Shown here: piece by piece, positions 36,001 through 47,850 of the stretch
Layout: every line of letters starts with the position of its first letter
Position numbering within the stretch: the first letter of the stretch is position 1
Source of the DNA: Trochalopteron elliotii
Taxonomy: Eukaryota > Chordata > Aves > Passeriformes > Leiothrichidae
Direction: 5' to 3'
DNA: 64,000 nucleotides
Assembly (NCBI GenBank): GCA_024734555.1
Contig: JANPWX010000343.1
Span: 311,397 to 375,396, forward strand
Notes under the pieces: model-generated
Seen by the model: the letters and a program-made list of their open reading frames with translations, nothing else
Told to the model about the DNA's origin: nothing
Databases searched by the model: none
Translations under genes and position numbers: made by a program

Positions 36001-38758
36001 CTCCTGGTGAGAGCTCCCCAGAGCACAGCACACAGAGTCCCAAAAAGCTCTGCAGGGACACTGCCAAGGTGTCCAGGAGGAGGAAAATCCATCTTCAGAG
36101 CAGGGCAGGGCTGAGAAAGGCTTGATCAGAGAGCAAAACAAAGGCTGCAAGAGCAAAAGGATTCTCCTTCTAACCCCAGCTTGGGTGGTGTGAAGGGGTG
36201 TGATACACAGGGGGGAAAGGCTGGAGACATAACCACAGCCACAGGAGATGTGGATATGAGGGAATAAACCAGAGGCAGGTCTGGAGCAGCCTCCCATCTT
36301 GGCAGGCTCACAGATTAAAAACTGACTTCTCAGGGGGCAGTGGGGCAAAAAATCCTCTCTTCCACTCCCCACTCCTTCCCTTCCTAAAAAAATCCGTGTT
36401 CAGGTGGGGTGAGGGAGCAGGAGCAGCAGCAGGGAGGGCTCAGAACTGCTCAGGGAAGGGGAGCTGTGCTCCTGTGGGCTCATCACTCAGCAGCAAGGGC
36501 AGGCAATGATTCCCAGCCACTTGCCTCCCCTTTGGTGGCTGTTTAAAGAGCTGTTTGTGCTGCTGTGGGGGTATTTTATTATCCAGGGAACAGGGGTGTG
36601 TGACAAGCCCTAAGTGTGAGTGGCTGCTGTGCTGCATGAAGTATCTGCTGGCAGGCCCTGCTCAGATGCAGAGAAGGTTTTTCTGCTTTCTCCTTTGTTT
36701 ATCTCTGTTATCTCCTGTCCTGCCTGATGCATTCCGCGGGCTGGAAATGCAGCTCTCATTGTGCACTTAACGGCGCTGAGGAGTTCCATAAATTGCCCTC
36801 CAGTCACGCTGCATTTTCTCGCTGCAGTGCCTCCTGTTTGCACACAGAAATAGTTATTATTCACTCTGGCTGGCTCTGGAAACACACAGAAGGTGAACCC
36901 CCACCTGTGTCAGACCTGCCTCACTCGGTGAGCTGCACAAACAGACCACAGTGAAGCAATCTGCTTCTCCTACACCCTGAATTCTGCAGTACAAAGTGCT
37001 GTGCTCACAACTTTCTATTCAATTCATTTTACCAGCCCAATAGTGACTGGTAGGGAAATGCTGTGCTCAGTCTTTGAGCACATTTTGGTTCTCTAAAATG
37101 GCTCTTGGCTTCCCTGTGCCCCACTGCTCCAGTGGAAATTGGGATGCTCGACTTTTTAAAGGTCGTTCTTGGGAACGGAGGTGTTTAATCTCACCCTAAC
37201 AAAGTAAATATTGGTTAATTGAAGCTTAGGCTAGCAAAAAGATTGGAGACATTTAATTAGTCAAAATTATAGCTCACACTGTAATATAGTAAATTAGATT
37301 AGACAGGCTTTACAGTTCAAAATTACATTAATGACTGCATGCATTTCCTTAATATTATAATTTTAATCTTAGATCCCTGAAGATACTAATAAGTCTCTTA
37401 CCCATCACCAACTTTACCATCATTATTTAAAATCAGCTGTAAGTTACAGGAAGTCATTATGCACCAGAAAAAGACAAAATTATGCACCAGAAAGAGGCAA
37501 GATCACTCAGAATGTGAGATTTAACTGGACCTGTTGTGTTGATATTGCAAATATGGGATGGCAGGGAGCAGCTGGCTGGAGTTTAGGGAGGAATCCCTGT
37601 TCCCACTGCCCTCGTGTCCCTGGGAGAGCTCAACAGAGCTGGGGACACTGTGTGCTCGAGGGATGGGGGAAAGAAGAGGAAAAATCTCTTTTTCTGAAAG
37701 CAAAATGAAAACATGAGGGGATTGGAAAGTGAAGGGAAAGCAAAGATGTTCATGTTTCAGCCCTGCTGATTTGGACACTTCCACCCCACAGGTAAATCAG
37801 AATTTCTTCTGTCAATGGAAATCACAGAGGACAGACAATAAGTACTGGGAACTGACAATGCTCCTACTTAGAAAGTTTTTCCTCTTTCAGGGACGTTTTC
37901 TTAATTATACTAATTTGTCAAATGTATCTTCAGTTTTACAAGGGGTTTCCTTCTCTGCATTTGTTAAAAGAAAGATAATTGCATCTGGAAAGCAGCAAAA
38001 TGAAAAGAACTTTAATTATGCATTATAATAACAAATGTGTTCTAGTTCAGGTGAGCCAGACCAATTATATGTGATTAGTGAATGGAAACAATTGATGTTT
38101 TTGCATTTTCATTTGGGTCTGCTGACCTTTCCTGGTGAATGAGCTACAATCTGTCTTCCCTCGGTGCTCAACACAGAGCAAACATTTTAATTTATAGAGC
38201 CGTTGGAGAAATGATTGCAGCCTGATCAGAGACAAGTTTTACTGGACTTGATCTGTACCCCATTCTCACAGAGGAGAAGAAGGATTCTTTGCAGCTCTTT
38301 TTCTGAAAAGGACACACAAGGAGGTGAGCCTTTGGATTTCCTCTGGTAATGTTGACACAGAGGAAGAAAAAGTAATTAAAACTCATATTAAAAATTAAGC
38401 TGCCTTTAATATATCCTTCATTTTCCTCTGTGACATGTGATTTCTGGTGTTTACTTTTGCTTAGCACTTCTGAGGCCCTTAATCAGGTGCCTGAACCATT
38501 TGGGACACTTCAAAATGCCTTCTTTAATAGAGACATCGAAAAGGTGCTGTGCAAATGGAAATCACCAGCAGCTCCAGTAACTCATTTCACCAAACCTCAT
38601 CTTAGGGGAAGTGTTGCTAAGAAAATCACTTTCAAATGGGCTGTGAAAACGGATCAAAGCCTGGCAATTACTGTGCCCCACTTACTTCAGCTGATATTTT
38701 CCTTCTGAGTATTTTGTGTCCCCCCTCAGAAGTTCAGCCAGCACAGCTGGGTCCTGCT

Positions 38759-38779
38759 CAGCAGCAGCAGCAGCAGCAG
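38759..38779 (+). repeat. CAG trinucleotide run, seven copies
   Basis: Seven perfect CAG triplets (CTG on the GRIK1 strand) lie in the intron. No coding context is seen around them. Confidence 0.95.
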
Positions 38780-41189
38780 GAGGATATTCTACAATTAATG
38801 CAATATTCCATGAGTCCATTCCTCCCAGACCATGCCTTTGGAGGAACCTTTGCAGATTCCCTCAGTCCCAGAGAGGCTGGACATCCCTGGATGCACGTGG
38901 AAGGCAGCAGGGCTGCACAGAGAGTCCTGAGGGCAGAATTTGTCTGCTCACAACAGTGATGGGTGACAGGAGAGAAACCCCCTCGAGCCTCAGAACACAC
39001 AGAGCTTGGGACAGGAAAAGGCTGCTTCATTCTGGGTAAATCTTGGGCAAATCAGAACTGGGGGGCACACTAAGGGTGGATCCCTGCCATGGCTTCATCA
39101 CACCTTTATTGTGAATCTGTTTCCATCACCAGAGAGTTAATGGCACTTTCATCCTTAATGAAATTAGCTGCAGTGATCTTTAGTAGGAACAGAAGCCCAC
39201 TGGCAGGGGCTCAGACCTAGAGAAAGGATGTGCCTGGGGCAGAGCAGAGATGGCCACACTCAAATACCATGTGGGAGGGATGGTGCACCTAAAAACCTAA
39301 AAGCCTGACCATTTTCCCCCATGGGTACCAGGTGATCACAGACAGCACGCACCCCCAGTGTTCTGTGACACCAAACTAGCTGGAAGAGGAGGGAGTGGAG
39401 GGAAGAAAAACACCTGTAGGTTTTCCTGGCCTTTTCCTCTTCCAGCCCTCGAGGATGTGTGCACAGAAAAGCACCTTCTCATTCCAGTGTAATAGCACTA
39501 AGCATTACTTTCCCAATTGCAGCTGATCAAGTTATTTCCCCCATAATCAGCGAGCCTGAGTTTTATCCTGTGCAATTGGGGAGATAATGATCAGTGTTTC
39601 CGTGCTGGGAACTTTGGGACTGAGCACAGATGAGAGGGTGGCTGTCCCCATGCATGTTCTGCAATCACTGGCAGCCAGAATTAATCACAACTAAATTGTC
39701 TTCCCAGTCCTGCAGCACAGAGTGAGGGCTCCTGGCAGTTGTGCACAGGGGAAGCCCAGAGGGACCCAGGGAGGATGTGGAGCATATGGCAGAGGAACAG
39801 GAAGGGAAGTGGATTTGCCTAAGTTATGGTTTTGGGCATCAGCAGGAATTTTTTCACAGAAAGGGATGTTAAACCTCCCCTGGTTCCTTTTGGAAGACAG
39901 ATATATCTGCCAGAAAATGAATTCTCCCACCTTTACCTAGGAATTTCTTCAAGTAGCTCTCCCCTATCCACACTCCTCATGTCCATTAACCTGCAGGGGT
40001 GGAAGGCAGGTGAGACACCAGCACCACAGGGGCTGAGGTGGAGACTTAAATCCTCTCCCCAGCAGCAGAGACTGAAGGGTTTGAGGGTATCCATCCCCAA
40101 ACTGCACAGCTGGCAGCTCCTGCTCACACAAATCTCACCACAATGGGGCTCCTGCCCCAGGACTGGGATCCCAGGGGGGAATTTCCCTGGGCAGAGGTTG
40201 AGATGTGGCTGCAGCCACACCTGTGAGGACCAGAGCAGTCCAGGAGTCTCTCCCTGTCTTCCAGCACTCCTGCTCCTCCTTCCTGCAGCCTCAGGGGAGA
40301 TAAACCCCTCCTCAGGCAGGAGGGAAGCAGACACCAGTGCACATCTCTGGCCCTGCCTTCAGCCACCACTGGTGTGAATGGAAACCAGTGACACCAGCCC
40401 AGCTCCAGCAGCAGAGTTGTAAAGATCCCATGAATTACAGAGCAAAAAACACTCACTGCACGTGGCCAGCAGCAGCAATTCGATGCCAAATTATCCTGCC
40501 TGATACATCATACAAGAAGTCAGCTCTTACCTACCTGGGCACCAGCAGGGATTGTTTATTCATTTGGAAATGCACTTCTCACCAGGCTGAGGAGTGGTGC
40601 TTTTCTCTGAGCCTGGCCTGCACAAACCCCACAATTTATGCTTTCCAAAGGCCTGTGCTGAATGTCCCTTTAATCTGGTTAAGATTTACCATCTGAGAAG
40701 AGTAAGTCTTGTCTGCTTGTGGAGAGAAAACCAAAAATCAGATGAGGAATAGTGCAGCCAAAGTTTAGTGTGTGTTAGTGTTTCACTCATAAATTGAGAT
40801 CTTTTTCTGTTTTACTCTCTCAGCTATTTCAGACTCTGCTGTGCAGCAGCCTGACATGGTGGATAGTTCATCAGCCTGTATGTCTTTTATTATTATTACC
40901 CTTACAAAAAAATCTCGAGTTTAGGAGAAACAAAACAATAATTTTGCAATAATGTCACAACATGCTGGGTAAGAACATAATAAACCTTGTTATAATGGCC
41001 CTGGAATAGCAAGGAATCACTGAGCAGGGTACACAGGAGCATCCATCCAGAATGCCTAAAACCACCCCGTGGATAAAAGGGAGTTTCAAACTCAGACTCA
41101 CAAAGAGCACTCAGCTGCATCCTCTGGGCCAAACCTGGATCTGCTCCCAGTGCAGCTCTGGGCCCAGACATTGGAGAGATCTGTGGGAG

Positions 41190-41540
41190 ATCATGGGGTT
41201 GTGGAATGGTTTCGGTGGAAGGGACCTTGAAGAACATCCATTCCCACCCCTGCCCGGGCAGGGACACCTTCCACTATCCCAGGCTGCTCCAAACCCGTGT
41301 CCAGCCTGGCCTTGGACACTGCCAGGGATCCAGGGGCAGCCACAGCTTCTCTGGGCACCCTGTGCCAGGGCCTGCCCACCCTCCCAGGGAGGAATTCCTT
41401 CCCCATATCCCATCTAATCCCTCCCTCATCAGATTGAAGCTGTTCCCCTTGTCCTGTCCCTCCAGGTCCTTGTGAATATTCTCTGTCCCTCCTTGTGGAT
41501 CCCTGCTGAGGTGTGACCAGGCACAGCCTCCTGAGCTGTC
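41190..41540 (-). mobile_element. CR1 LINE fragment, about 350 bp, minus orientation
   Basis: This is the longest well-preserved CR1 copy in the window. Starting at the 3' terminus (TGTGGAATGGTTTCGGTGGA) it contains the GCAGGGACACCTTCCACTAT block, CAGGGGCAGCCACAGCTTCT, the TTCCTTCCCCATATCCCATC block and TGTTCCCCTTGTCCTGTCCC. It lies in the same orientation as GRIK1. Confidence 0.95.
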
Positions 41541-41734
41541 AGTGCAGGGCTTGATTTAACTGTGCTGCCACTCTCTTGGCCCCAGTTTTATCACATAATC
41601 CTGCTCAGATGACAGAAGTTCAGCCCCTGGCTCTGTGCCTTGCTGCAGGTCTCAGCCCCTGCACGTCCCCTCTGTGGCACCCCTGGGATTCCTGGGGGAG
41701 CCAGTGCTTGCAGGTGGGGGCTGAAAGGGCATTC

Positions 41735-41880
41735 AGAAGCTTATGGGAAGTTTCTGGACATGACCTTAGGGAGCATTTTTTATACCAAGAAGGTGCTTAA
41801 GGCCTGGCAGAGGTTTCCTGGAGAGGTGGTCGATGCCCAAGCCTGGGACTGTTGTGCCAAAGGCACTTGGATCTTGGCTG
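41735..41880 (+). mobile_element. Diverged CR1 LINE fragment, plus orientation
   Basis: AGAAGGTGCTTAAGGCCTGG, GGTTTCCTGGAGAGGTGGTC and GATGCCCAAGCCTGGGAC match the order of the CR1 segment coding for the protein end. It sits about 200 bp from the opposite-strand copy at 41190-41540. Confidence 0.65.
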
Positions 41881-42469
41881 CAGGTGGGGTTTGGAGCTGG
41901 AACAGAAACCCTGCACCACACCAGCTTTGGAGGCTCAAAGTTCCCAGAAACGGAGCCCAGAACTCCCTTGTCCTTCCTCTGCACTCCAGCAGTGCCTGTG
42001 GGTGGCACTTCCCTCCCAAACGCTGAGTCTGCCACCCAGGCAGAGCCACGTGGAGCTGATACAGACCAATTTCCCCATCACGAGGGCCTCTCCAGCCAGG
42101 AAATCTGCCAGGAAGCTCTCCAGGGAGCTGCCAGGCTGAGCTCTGCAGGGACACTTCACTCCCTCCCCATCAGAGCCCTCCCTGCCAGGGCTGCACCTCA
42201 CACCAGGCTGGACAGGGCTGGGCAGGAGGAAAAGGTGAACAAGTGCACATTTGGGGTAATTATTGACTGTATCTATGTTTATCACTAATATCACTCATTA
42301 GTGATTGCTCCTCGAGCTTCCAATGAGGCGTGAAATGCCATCAGAAAGCTCTCTGCTTTTATCAGAATATTCCCTAGTTCAGCAGTAATTCAGAACTTGG
42401 CACCGGGGCCTGATGCAAACTGTCTGCTTGCATATGGTCTGGCAGGAGTGGGAAAACATGTGGAGAATT

Positions 42470-42748
42470 CTGAATGCACTGCCTTCCAGAGCAGGCTTTT
42501 GTGAAAATACAGCCTTCCAGGCACTGTGTTATGAATACACTGCCTTCCAGAGCAGTAGTTTGTGAATATATTGCCTTCCAGAACCTTTTCTGAATATACA
42601 GCTTTCCAGAGCATTGTTTTCTGAATACACTGCCTTCTAGAACAAGGTTTCTGAATATATTGCCTTCCAGAACAATGTTTTCTGGATATACTGCCTTCCA
42701 GAGCAATGTTTTCTGGATTTATTGCCTTCCAGAGCAATGTTTTCTAGC
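42470..42748 (+). repeat. 31-bp minisatellite, about nine degenerate copies
   Basis: The unit, roughly GCCTTCCAGAGCAATGTTTT plus CTGAATATATT, recurs nine times. The right-hand copies (from about 42640) are more alike than the left-hand ones, which carry 1-4 bp deletions. Both strands stay partly open; the minus-strand frames of 110-115 codons are repeat artefacts. Confidence 0.93.
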
Positions 42749-43106
42749 AGCCCTGCCACACTCAGCAGCAGCACTCTGAGACCAGCACAGATCCATCCCA
42801 TCCGTGCAGGAAATGCAGCAGCCCAGCAATGCTGCATCTCAGCAGTGCCACTGTGTGCCCCCAACACTGGGCATTGTCCACCCCCAGAGAACGGGCTCTG
42901 CACAAGGATCTGCCCATTTCCTCTGCCTCGGGCTGCTCCACCTCCCAGAGAGGATCCAAAACACGCACCAGGCACCTGGATGAGGTGTTAAACCAGGATT
43001 AACAACCCGTTTTCTTCTATCAACACACACAGAAGTGGAGCTCTCTGACAAGCTGGATAGAGGAACACAAAGGTTTAGGAGGAACTTCCTGCACTGAGGG
43101 GAAAAA

Positions 43107-43204
43107 AGCAGCCTCTGTATTAGGATATCATCATTATTTAAGGATATCATTAATTAGCAGCCTCTGTATTAGGATATCATCATTATTTAAGGATATCATT
43201 AATT
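43107..43204 (+). repeat. Perfect 49-bp tandem duplication
   Basis: Two adjacent 49-bp copies (43107-43155 and 43156-43204), starting AGCAGCCTCTGTATTAGGAT, are identical at every base. Each contains two ATATCAT words. Identity implies a very recent duplication or an assembly duplication. Confidence 0.97.
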
Positions 43205-43635
43205 AGCTCAGCCTGGTCTCTGGCCTTTACCTCTCCTATTTATTCCAAGATTGTGGAGGATAAACCAACTGATTCTGGACACAGGATTTATATTATGTGT
43301 CTATTCTGTCTGCAGTGACTTTATGGGCACCAGGAAGGGATGCAAAGAGGAATAATCAATGTCTATGCCATGGAAACACAGTGCTGATCCCACAGCAAGA
43401 GTTTGGATCCAAACCCAAATCCTTCTGAAGTCTGCACCTAACTAAGCCACACTGAGCCTCAGAACAGAAATCACATTCATTTTTCAATGTTCTAAAACTA
43501 TAATGGAGTTATGAGGCCTAAAGATTTTTGTGGCTTTTTGGCTCGGCCTGTAACTCCCAGGAAATGTTTCATCATTTCATGGTTTTCATCTACCCAGAAC
43601 TCCCCAGGCATTCCCTGAGTCCTGACTTCAACATT

Positions 43636-43675
43636 TCAATTCCGTTCAGGTTGGAAGGGGCACAGGATTAGCTCA
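43636..43675 (-). mobile_element. Possible short CR1 3' fragment, minus orientation
   Basis: TTCCGTTCAGGTTGGAAGGG followed by GCACAGGATT resembles the antisense CR1 3' end, but only about 20 bp match clearly. Confidence 0.4.
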
Positions 43676-44314
43676 GCTCATCAGGAACATCAGTTCAGGG
43701 TAGTTCACAAATAATTACAGTTTAATGAATTCTAATCATTTGCAAACTGATTTTTATTTTGTCCTTTTATTAAGTAGGATGCAAAATCATGGATCTATCA
43801 GCACAAAGAAATTCCTTATCTTGCCACAAGGGCAAGTAATCCATTTTGGGGGTTAAATTTGTATTTTTGGGAGGTCATAAGAGTTTCTGGGTAGAGACAG
43901 ATCTCGTACTTTTCAGCTTCCCAGTTTCACAGTGAACACAAGATGAGAAAAAATACACCACACTGAGATGTCTGTGATAAGAACATAAGGAAGAGATTGA
44001 ATTTGGGGCTCATTCTTTTTTTTTTTTTTTTTCATGTTCCTCAGAAAGAGGAATAAAATCAGCTCAGAAAAACATGGGAGAAATATAATCTTTGGATCAC
44101 TGTTTTCATTTTCCTCCAGAGCTTTAGAGAGGGGATTCCCTGGGATTTGATATTTCTGCTATAGACTCCACTGAGCCAGACCAGAATGTCCAAGTGACAG
44201 CAGCACTGGGAGGGGCAGGAATAGGATCACACCAAAGGAGAGCAGAATTCAGAAACTGTTAGATTTTCCCAATGAGAAGCAGCACTCAAATCCCAGCTTG
44301 GCTCTGGATGATCA

Positions 44315-44465
44315 TAAAACCACAGAACCTCCTGGGCTGGAGGGCATCCCCAAGGATCATCCAGTCCAACCCTTGGCCCTGCACAGACCCCCCAACAATC
44401 CCACCCTGCACAGACACCCCAACAATCCCACCCTGTGCACCCCTGGGAGTGCTGTGCACACAAAT
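44315..44465 (-). mobile_element. CR1 LINE 3' fragment of a second subfamily, minus orientation
   Basis: AAACCACAGAACCTCCTGGG, GGATCATCCAGTCCAACCCT and the CACCCCAACAATCCCACCCT block match the antisense 3' end of the CR1 subfamily with a CACCCCAACAATCCCAC motif. That motif is duplicated here (44389-44408 and 44416-44434), giving a local repeat of about 27 bp. Confidence 0.85.
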
Positions 44466-45089
44466 TTTCCCTGAATTAATGATGTTACATCTCTGGGAAG
44501 AAAACAAAAGAGATGCTCTGTGCATCTTCAGGTGATTAACACACTGATTTTCATGCCTTGGCAAGCATGCACAGCAGTATTGAAGAAAAGCCTGATTTCT
44601 CACAAGGGATCTTTCTCCTGTTAGATATTCCGCTGTATAATTATTTTCCAGATTCAGGTTTTCTTGCCAGCTGTTCACCAGCTCCAGACTGATGGCTGAT
44701 TCCTTCAGGGTAGGGCCAGTGCCACCATGGGCAAGGTGGGGGAAACAAAAGCCAGGAAGGGGAAAACACAGAAGAGAAGTTGGGAAGAGGACATTAATTC
44801 TTGCCATAAGCAGCACATCAAACTCTCACACAGAGGATGGTGCTGCAGAGGTCAGGGAGCACTGTCTGAAAGGCAAGTGGGTGCAATGAAATAACACTAA
44901 CATTGACCATCCCAAATGGAAATTAATTCCTTCAAACAGATGTTTTCTGTTTGCCTTTGGAAAGAGCTGGGCACACATCACAGAATATGTCAATGATGCC
45001 ATTACCTGGTTAAGAAAGCTGCCAGTGCTACAAGAGTTTGTGCCTGAGGAAAAAGAAACACCAGGAAGATGTGGCCAAAGTGATACTAG

Positions 45090-45255
45090 TTCTCCAAGAT
45101 AAAGTCCCAGCTGTGCCTCATCCCCACCTTGTCCCCTGCCAGAGCACTGAGTGCCACATCCAGGAATTCCTTGGACACCTCCAGGGATGGGCACTCCAAA
45201 CCTCCCTGGGCAGCTTTTCCACGAAAAAATTCTTCCTCAAAACCGTTAAAATTGG
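45090..45255 (-). mobile_element. CR1 LINE fragment, minus orientation
   Basis: CCAGAGCACTGAGTGCCACA, TCCAGGAATTCCTTGGACAC and TCCAGGGATGGGCACTCCAA are the reverse complement of the CR1 copy at 14812-15012, so both come from one subfamily. It ends in TTCTTCCTCAAAACCGTTA. Confidence 0.85.
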
Positions 45256-47779
45256 AATTATTCCACCAGGTTACTCCATTGCTTGGCTTAGACAGCACTT
45301 AGACTCCCTCTCCCCACCTCTCCAAGGAATGGCAGAGGAATCCCAGGAGCAGCTAAACATCCCTGCAGGATCCAGGAAATCTGAGTTTATCACAATTTAT
45401 CCCTTCCAAATGTGAACAGCTCTGCAAACCCACCATGTGACCAGGCTCCCTCTCCTCTGGCATTCAACACACCCAAAAAGAGAAGCAAAACCCCTTCTTG
45501 TGCCAGAGGCTGATTTTTCTTCCCCTGCTGAGTCCCCCCCGGGGTTTGCTCAGAGAGAAGTGCCCAATTTGCTGCATGGCTGGAAAGAAGCTCCATGCCT
45601 TCTGAAAAAGCCACTGTGTGTATCCACAAGGCAACAAGGAAAACTCAATAAACACAGGAAACAGCAAACAACTGAATTTCTGCCTGAGCACCACATCTGC
45701 TTAGAAATACCTGGCCCAGAACCAAAGCACCAAATGCAATTTGCAGCAATTTTTCAGTGTTCAGGCTATTAAGTGAAATCCATACTTACATCCAAAACCT
45801 TTTCAGAGAATTAAGTTTTATTTGCCACTTAAAGTACCTCTCAGGCTGACAGGTGCTGCTGGCACTGTTCATCCTTCTTAGGAGAGCAGCAGGACAAATC
45901 TCTGCAATTCCACACGGACAAGCTGCAGTTACCAGTTTTCCACTAGGGCTGTTGCACACCACTGATCCTGACAAATGAGCCCTGTCAAAGTGGCTTCTTT
46001 TTTCCCCCCCAAACTTCCTCTGTGGTCAGTTTGGCTCCTGAGGCTGCTGCAGCCTCTAGGAAGTGCCTCATCAGATCAAAGTTATCCCCATCAGATCAAA
46101 CAGCAATTTATCCTCCCATTTTCTTTGACTGAGGAATCAGGAAATAGGAGATGTTGAGTTAAATGGAAAACAACCCATCAAATTAATGAATCAAACATAA
46201 CAAACTGGGCTTTTAGCAGGTGAACACCCCCACAGCAGAATGTGCTTATTTATAGAAAAATAAATGTTTAAATGTGTGGACAGGAGACTTATGTTCATCT
46301 CCAAGCACGCACACCAGAAGGAATAACCCAGGAGGGGGAATTGTAGCCACATTTAGGCTGGAGGCAGCTGGGAGAATCCAGGTTATTGATGGATATTGAC
46401 AGAGGCCATTTTTCAGGAAAAGCACCGTGTCCCTCTGTTCTCACAGTCCTGGCACAAATTTGTGGCTCCTGAAGGGACTTGTCAGAAATAGAGAGCTGAA
46501 AGTGGAGCAGAGTTTGGGTTGGGATTCCCTCCCTCCTCTCTGCAGTCCCATGGGCAGGGAGCACAGTCACCAGGTGACCTGCCACACTCTGCTCTCTGCC
46601 CTGCAACCATTTATTCCTGAAAAACTATTAAAAACTAAATTTAAGAAGTGACATTTCAGTGTTTAAAGCTTCATCAGGCCAGAGAGTGCTGAGCCACCCC
46701 GTGCAGGCTTCAGGAGAAGGATGGATATTCTCTAGAGGCTCACTAAGTGTTTTATTTTCCTGTTTGGGGTTTTATTCATTTATTTAGCCATTATTTTTTC
46801 CTCTCTATGTTGACAGGCTTGGGAGAGGGGATAAATGTGTTTGCACATTGCAAGAGCACTTGTGGTGAGCTTCTGTCTGACGCTTCTCATCTCAGAGTTT
46901 GCCCACGATGCTCTCCTTTGTACAACAAACAACTCCAGCACATTTCCCAAACCTGAGTGACTGGCACCTCAAAAGAAACCCCACAGAACAGAGTGAAAAC
47001 AAAACTTAGGGAAAAAAAAAAAAAAGAAAAAAAAAAAAGAGCTTTATAGCCCCTAGGATTGAGATATATAAATAGGGGTTTAATCTTCTAGGCAGGCATA
47101 AAACTTCAGTTTCTTCAGCTTGTGTGTGGCTGAGCCACAGGGAGCAGCAAAGGCCTTCCTGGGACAGCTCCCTAGGGAATAACCACCCCAGCATCCACAT
47201 TGCACTGGATTTTCATACAGGGGAAGGTTCCCAGCTCCTTTCTGAGCTTATTTTAGGAAATATATAAAGCAGAGAAGAACAAAGTGTCCAAACCAGCGTC
47301 TCACCCTGTGACAAGGGAAAAAATAAAAGGGCAAAGGAAGATTTTTTTAGAATGCCCTGAACCTGAACAGCTCTGGAAAGCCCATGAGCCCGGGGCATGA
47401 AACAGGGCAAAGAGGCTGGTTTGTGTTCTCCTTTCTCCACGTGCTCCCTGCAGGAACAGCCTGCAGGAGAAATTTCTGGCAAGGTCAAAAATCCACCCTG
47501 CTGCAGCTGCCCTGACGTGGGGCTAAATCCCAACCAGGGCAGGGGAAATCTCCTAAATTTACCTTCAGGAAAGGAAAGGTGGATTGGGTGTGGAACCTGC
47601 TCCTGGCTCTCTGTCCTTGAGCCTTTCAGCTGAGCCAGGGAATGGGAAATGAAAATACATAAAAATACCCAGTGTGCCTTCTGTCTCTTTCAGCCCTCCT
47701 CTACCTCGTCTTAAGTGGGACAGAAACTTCTCAGAGATCAGAATGAATGCTGGACAAATGAACTGCTGGCCCTGGGCAC

Positions 47780-47850
47780 TGAAGGGTTATTTCTGTGTCC
47801 ACTAAAGGGTTATTTCCATTTCCAGTACAGGGTTATTTCTGTTTCCAACA
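47780..47850 (+). repeat. Three-copy short tandem repeat
   Basis: Three copies of a 30-bp or shorter unit containing GGGTTATTTCYRTKTCCA lie head to tail with differing spacers. Confidence 0.7.

Larger units (their letters stand above)
29926..41189 (-). other. Putative GRIK1 intron 1, middle part
   Basis: This is non-coding sequence with one CR1 fragment (32085-32215), a pyrimidine-biased stretch (about 32400-33005), a seven-copy CAG run (38759-38779) and AT-rich stretches at 30480-30950, 34260-34540 and 37180-37460 that could be conserved elements. I found no exon-like sequence with a known protein match. Confidence 0.7.

Noticed and set aside
38759..38779. CAG run as a polyglutamine coding repeat
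   Set aside because: No conserved coding frame or splice sites surround it; seven copies is an ordinary intronic microsatellite.
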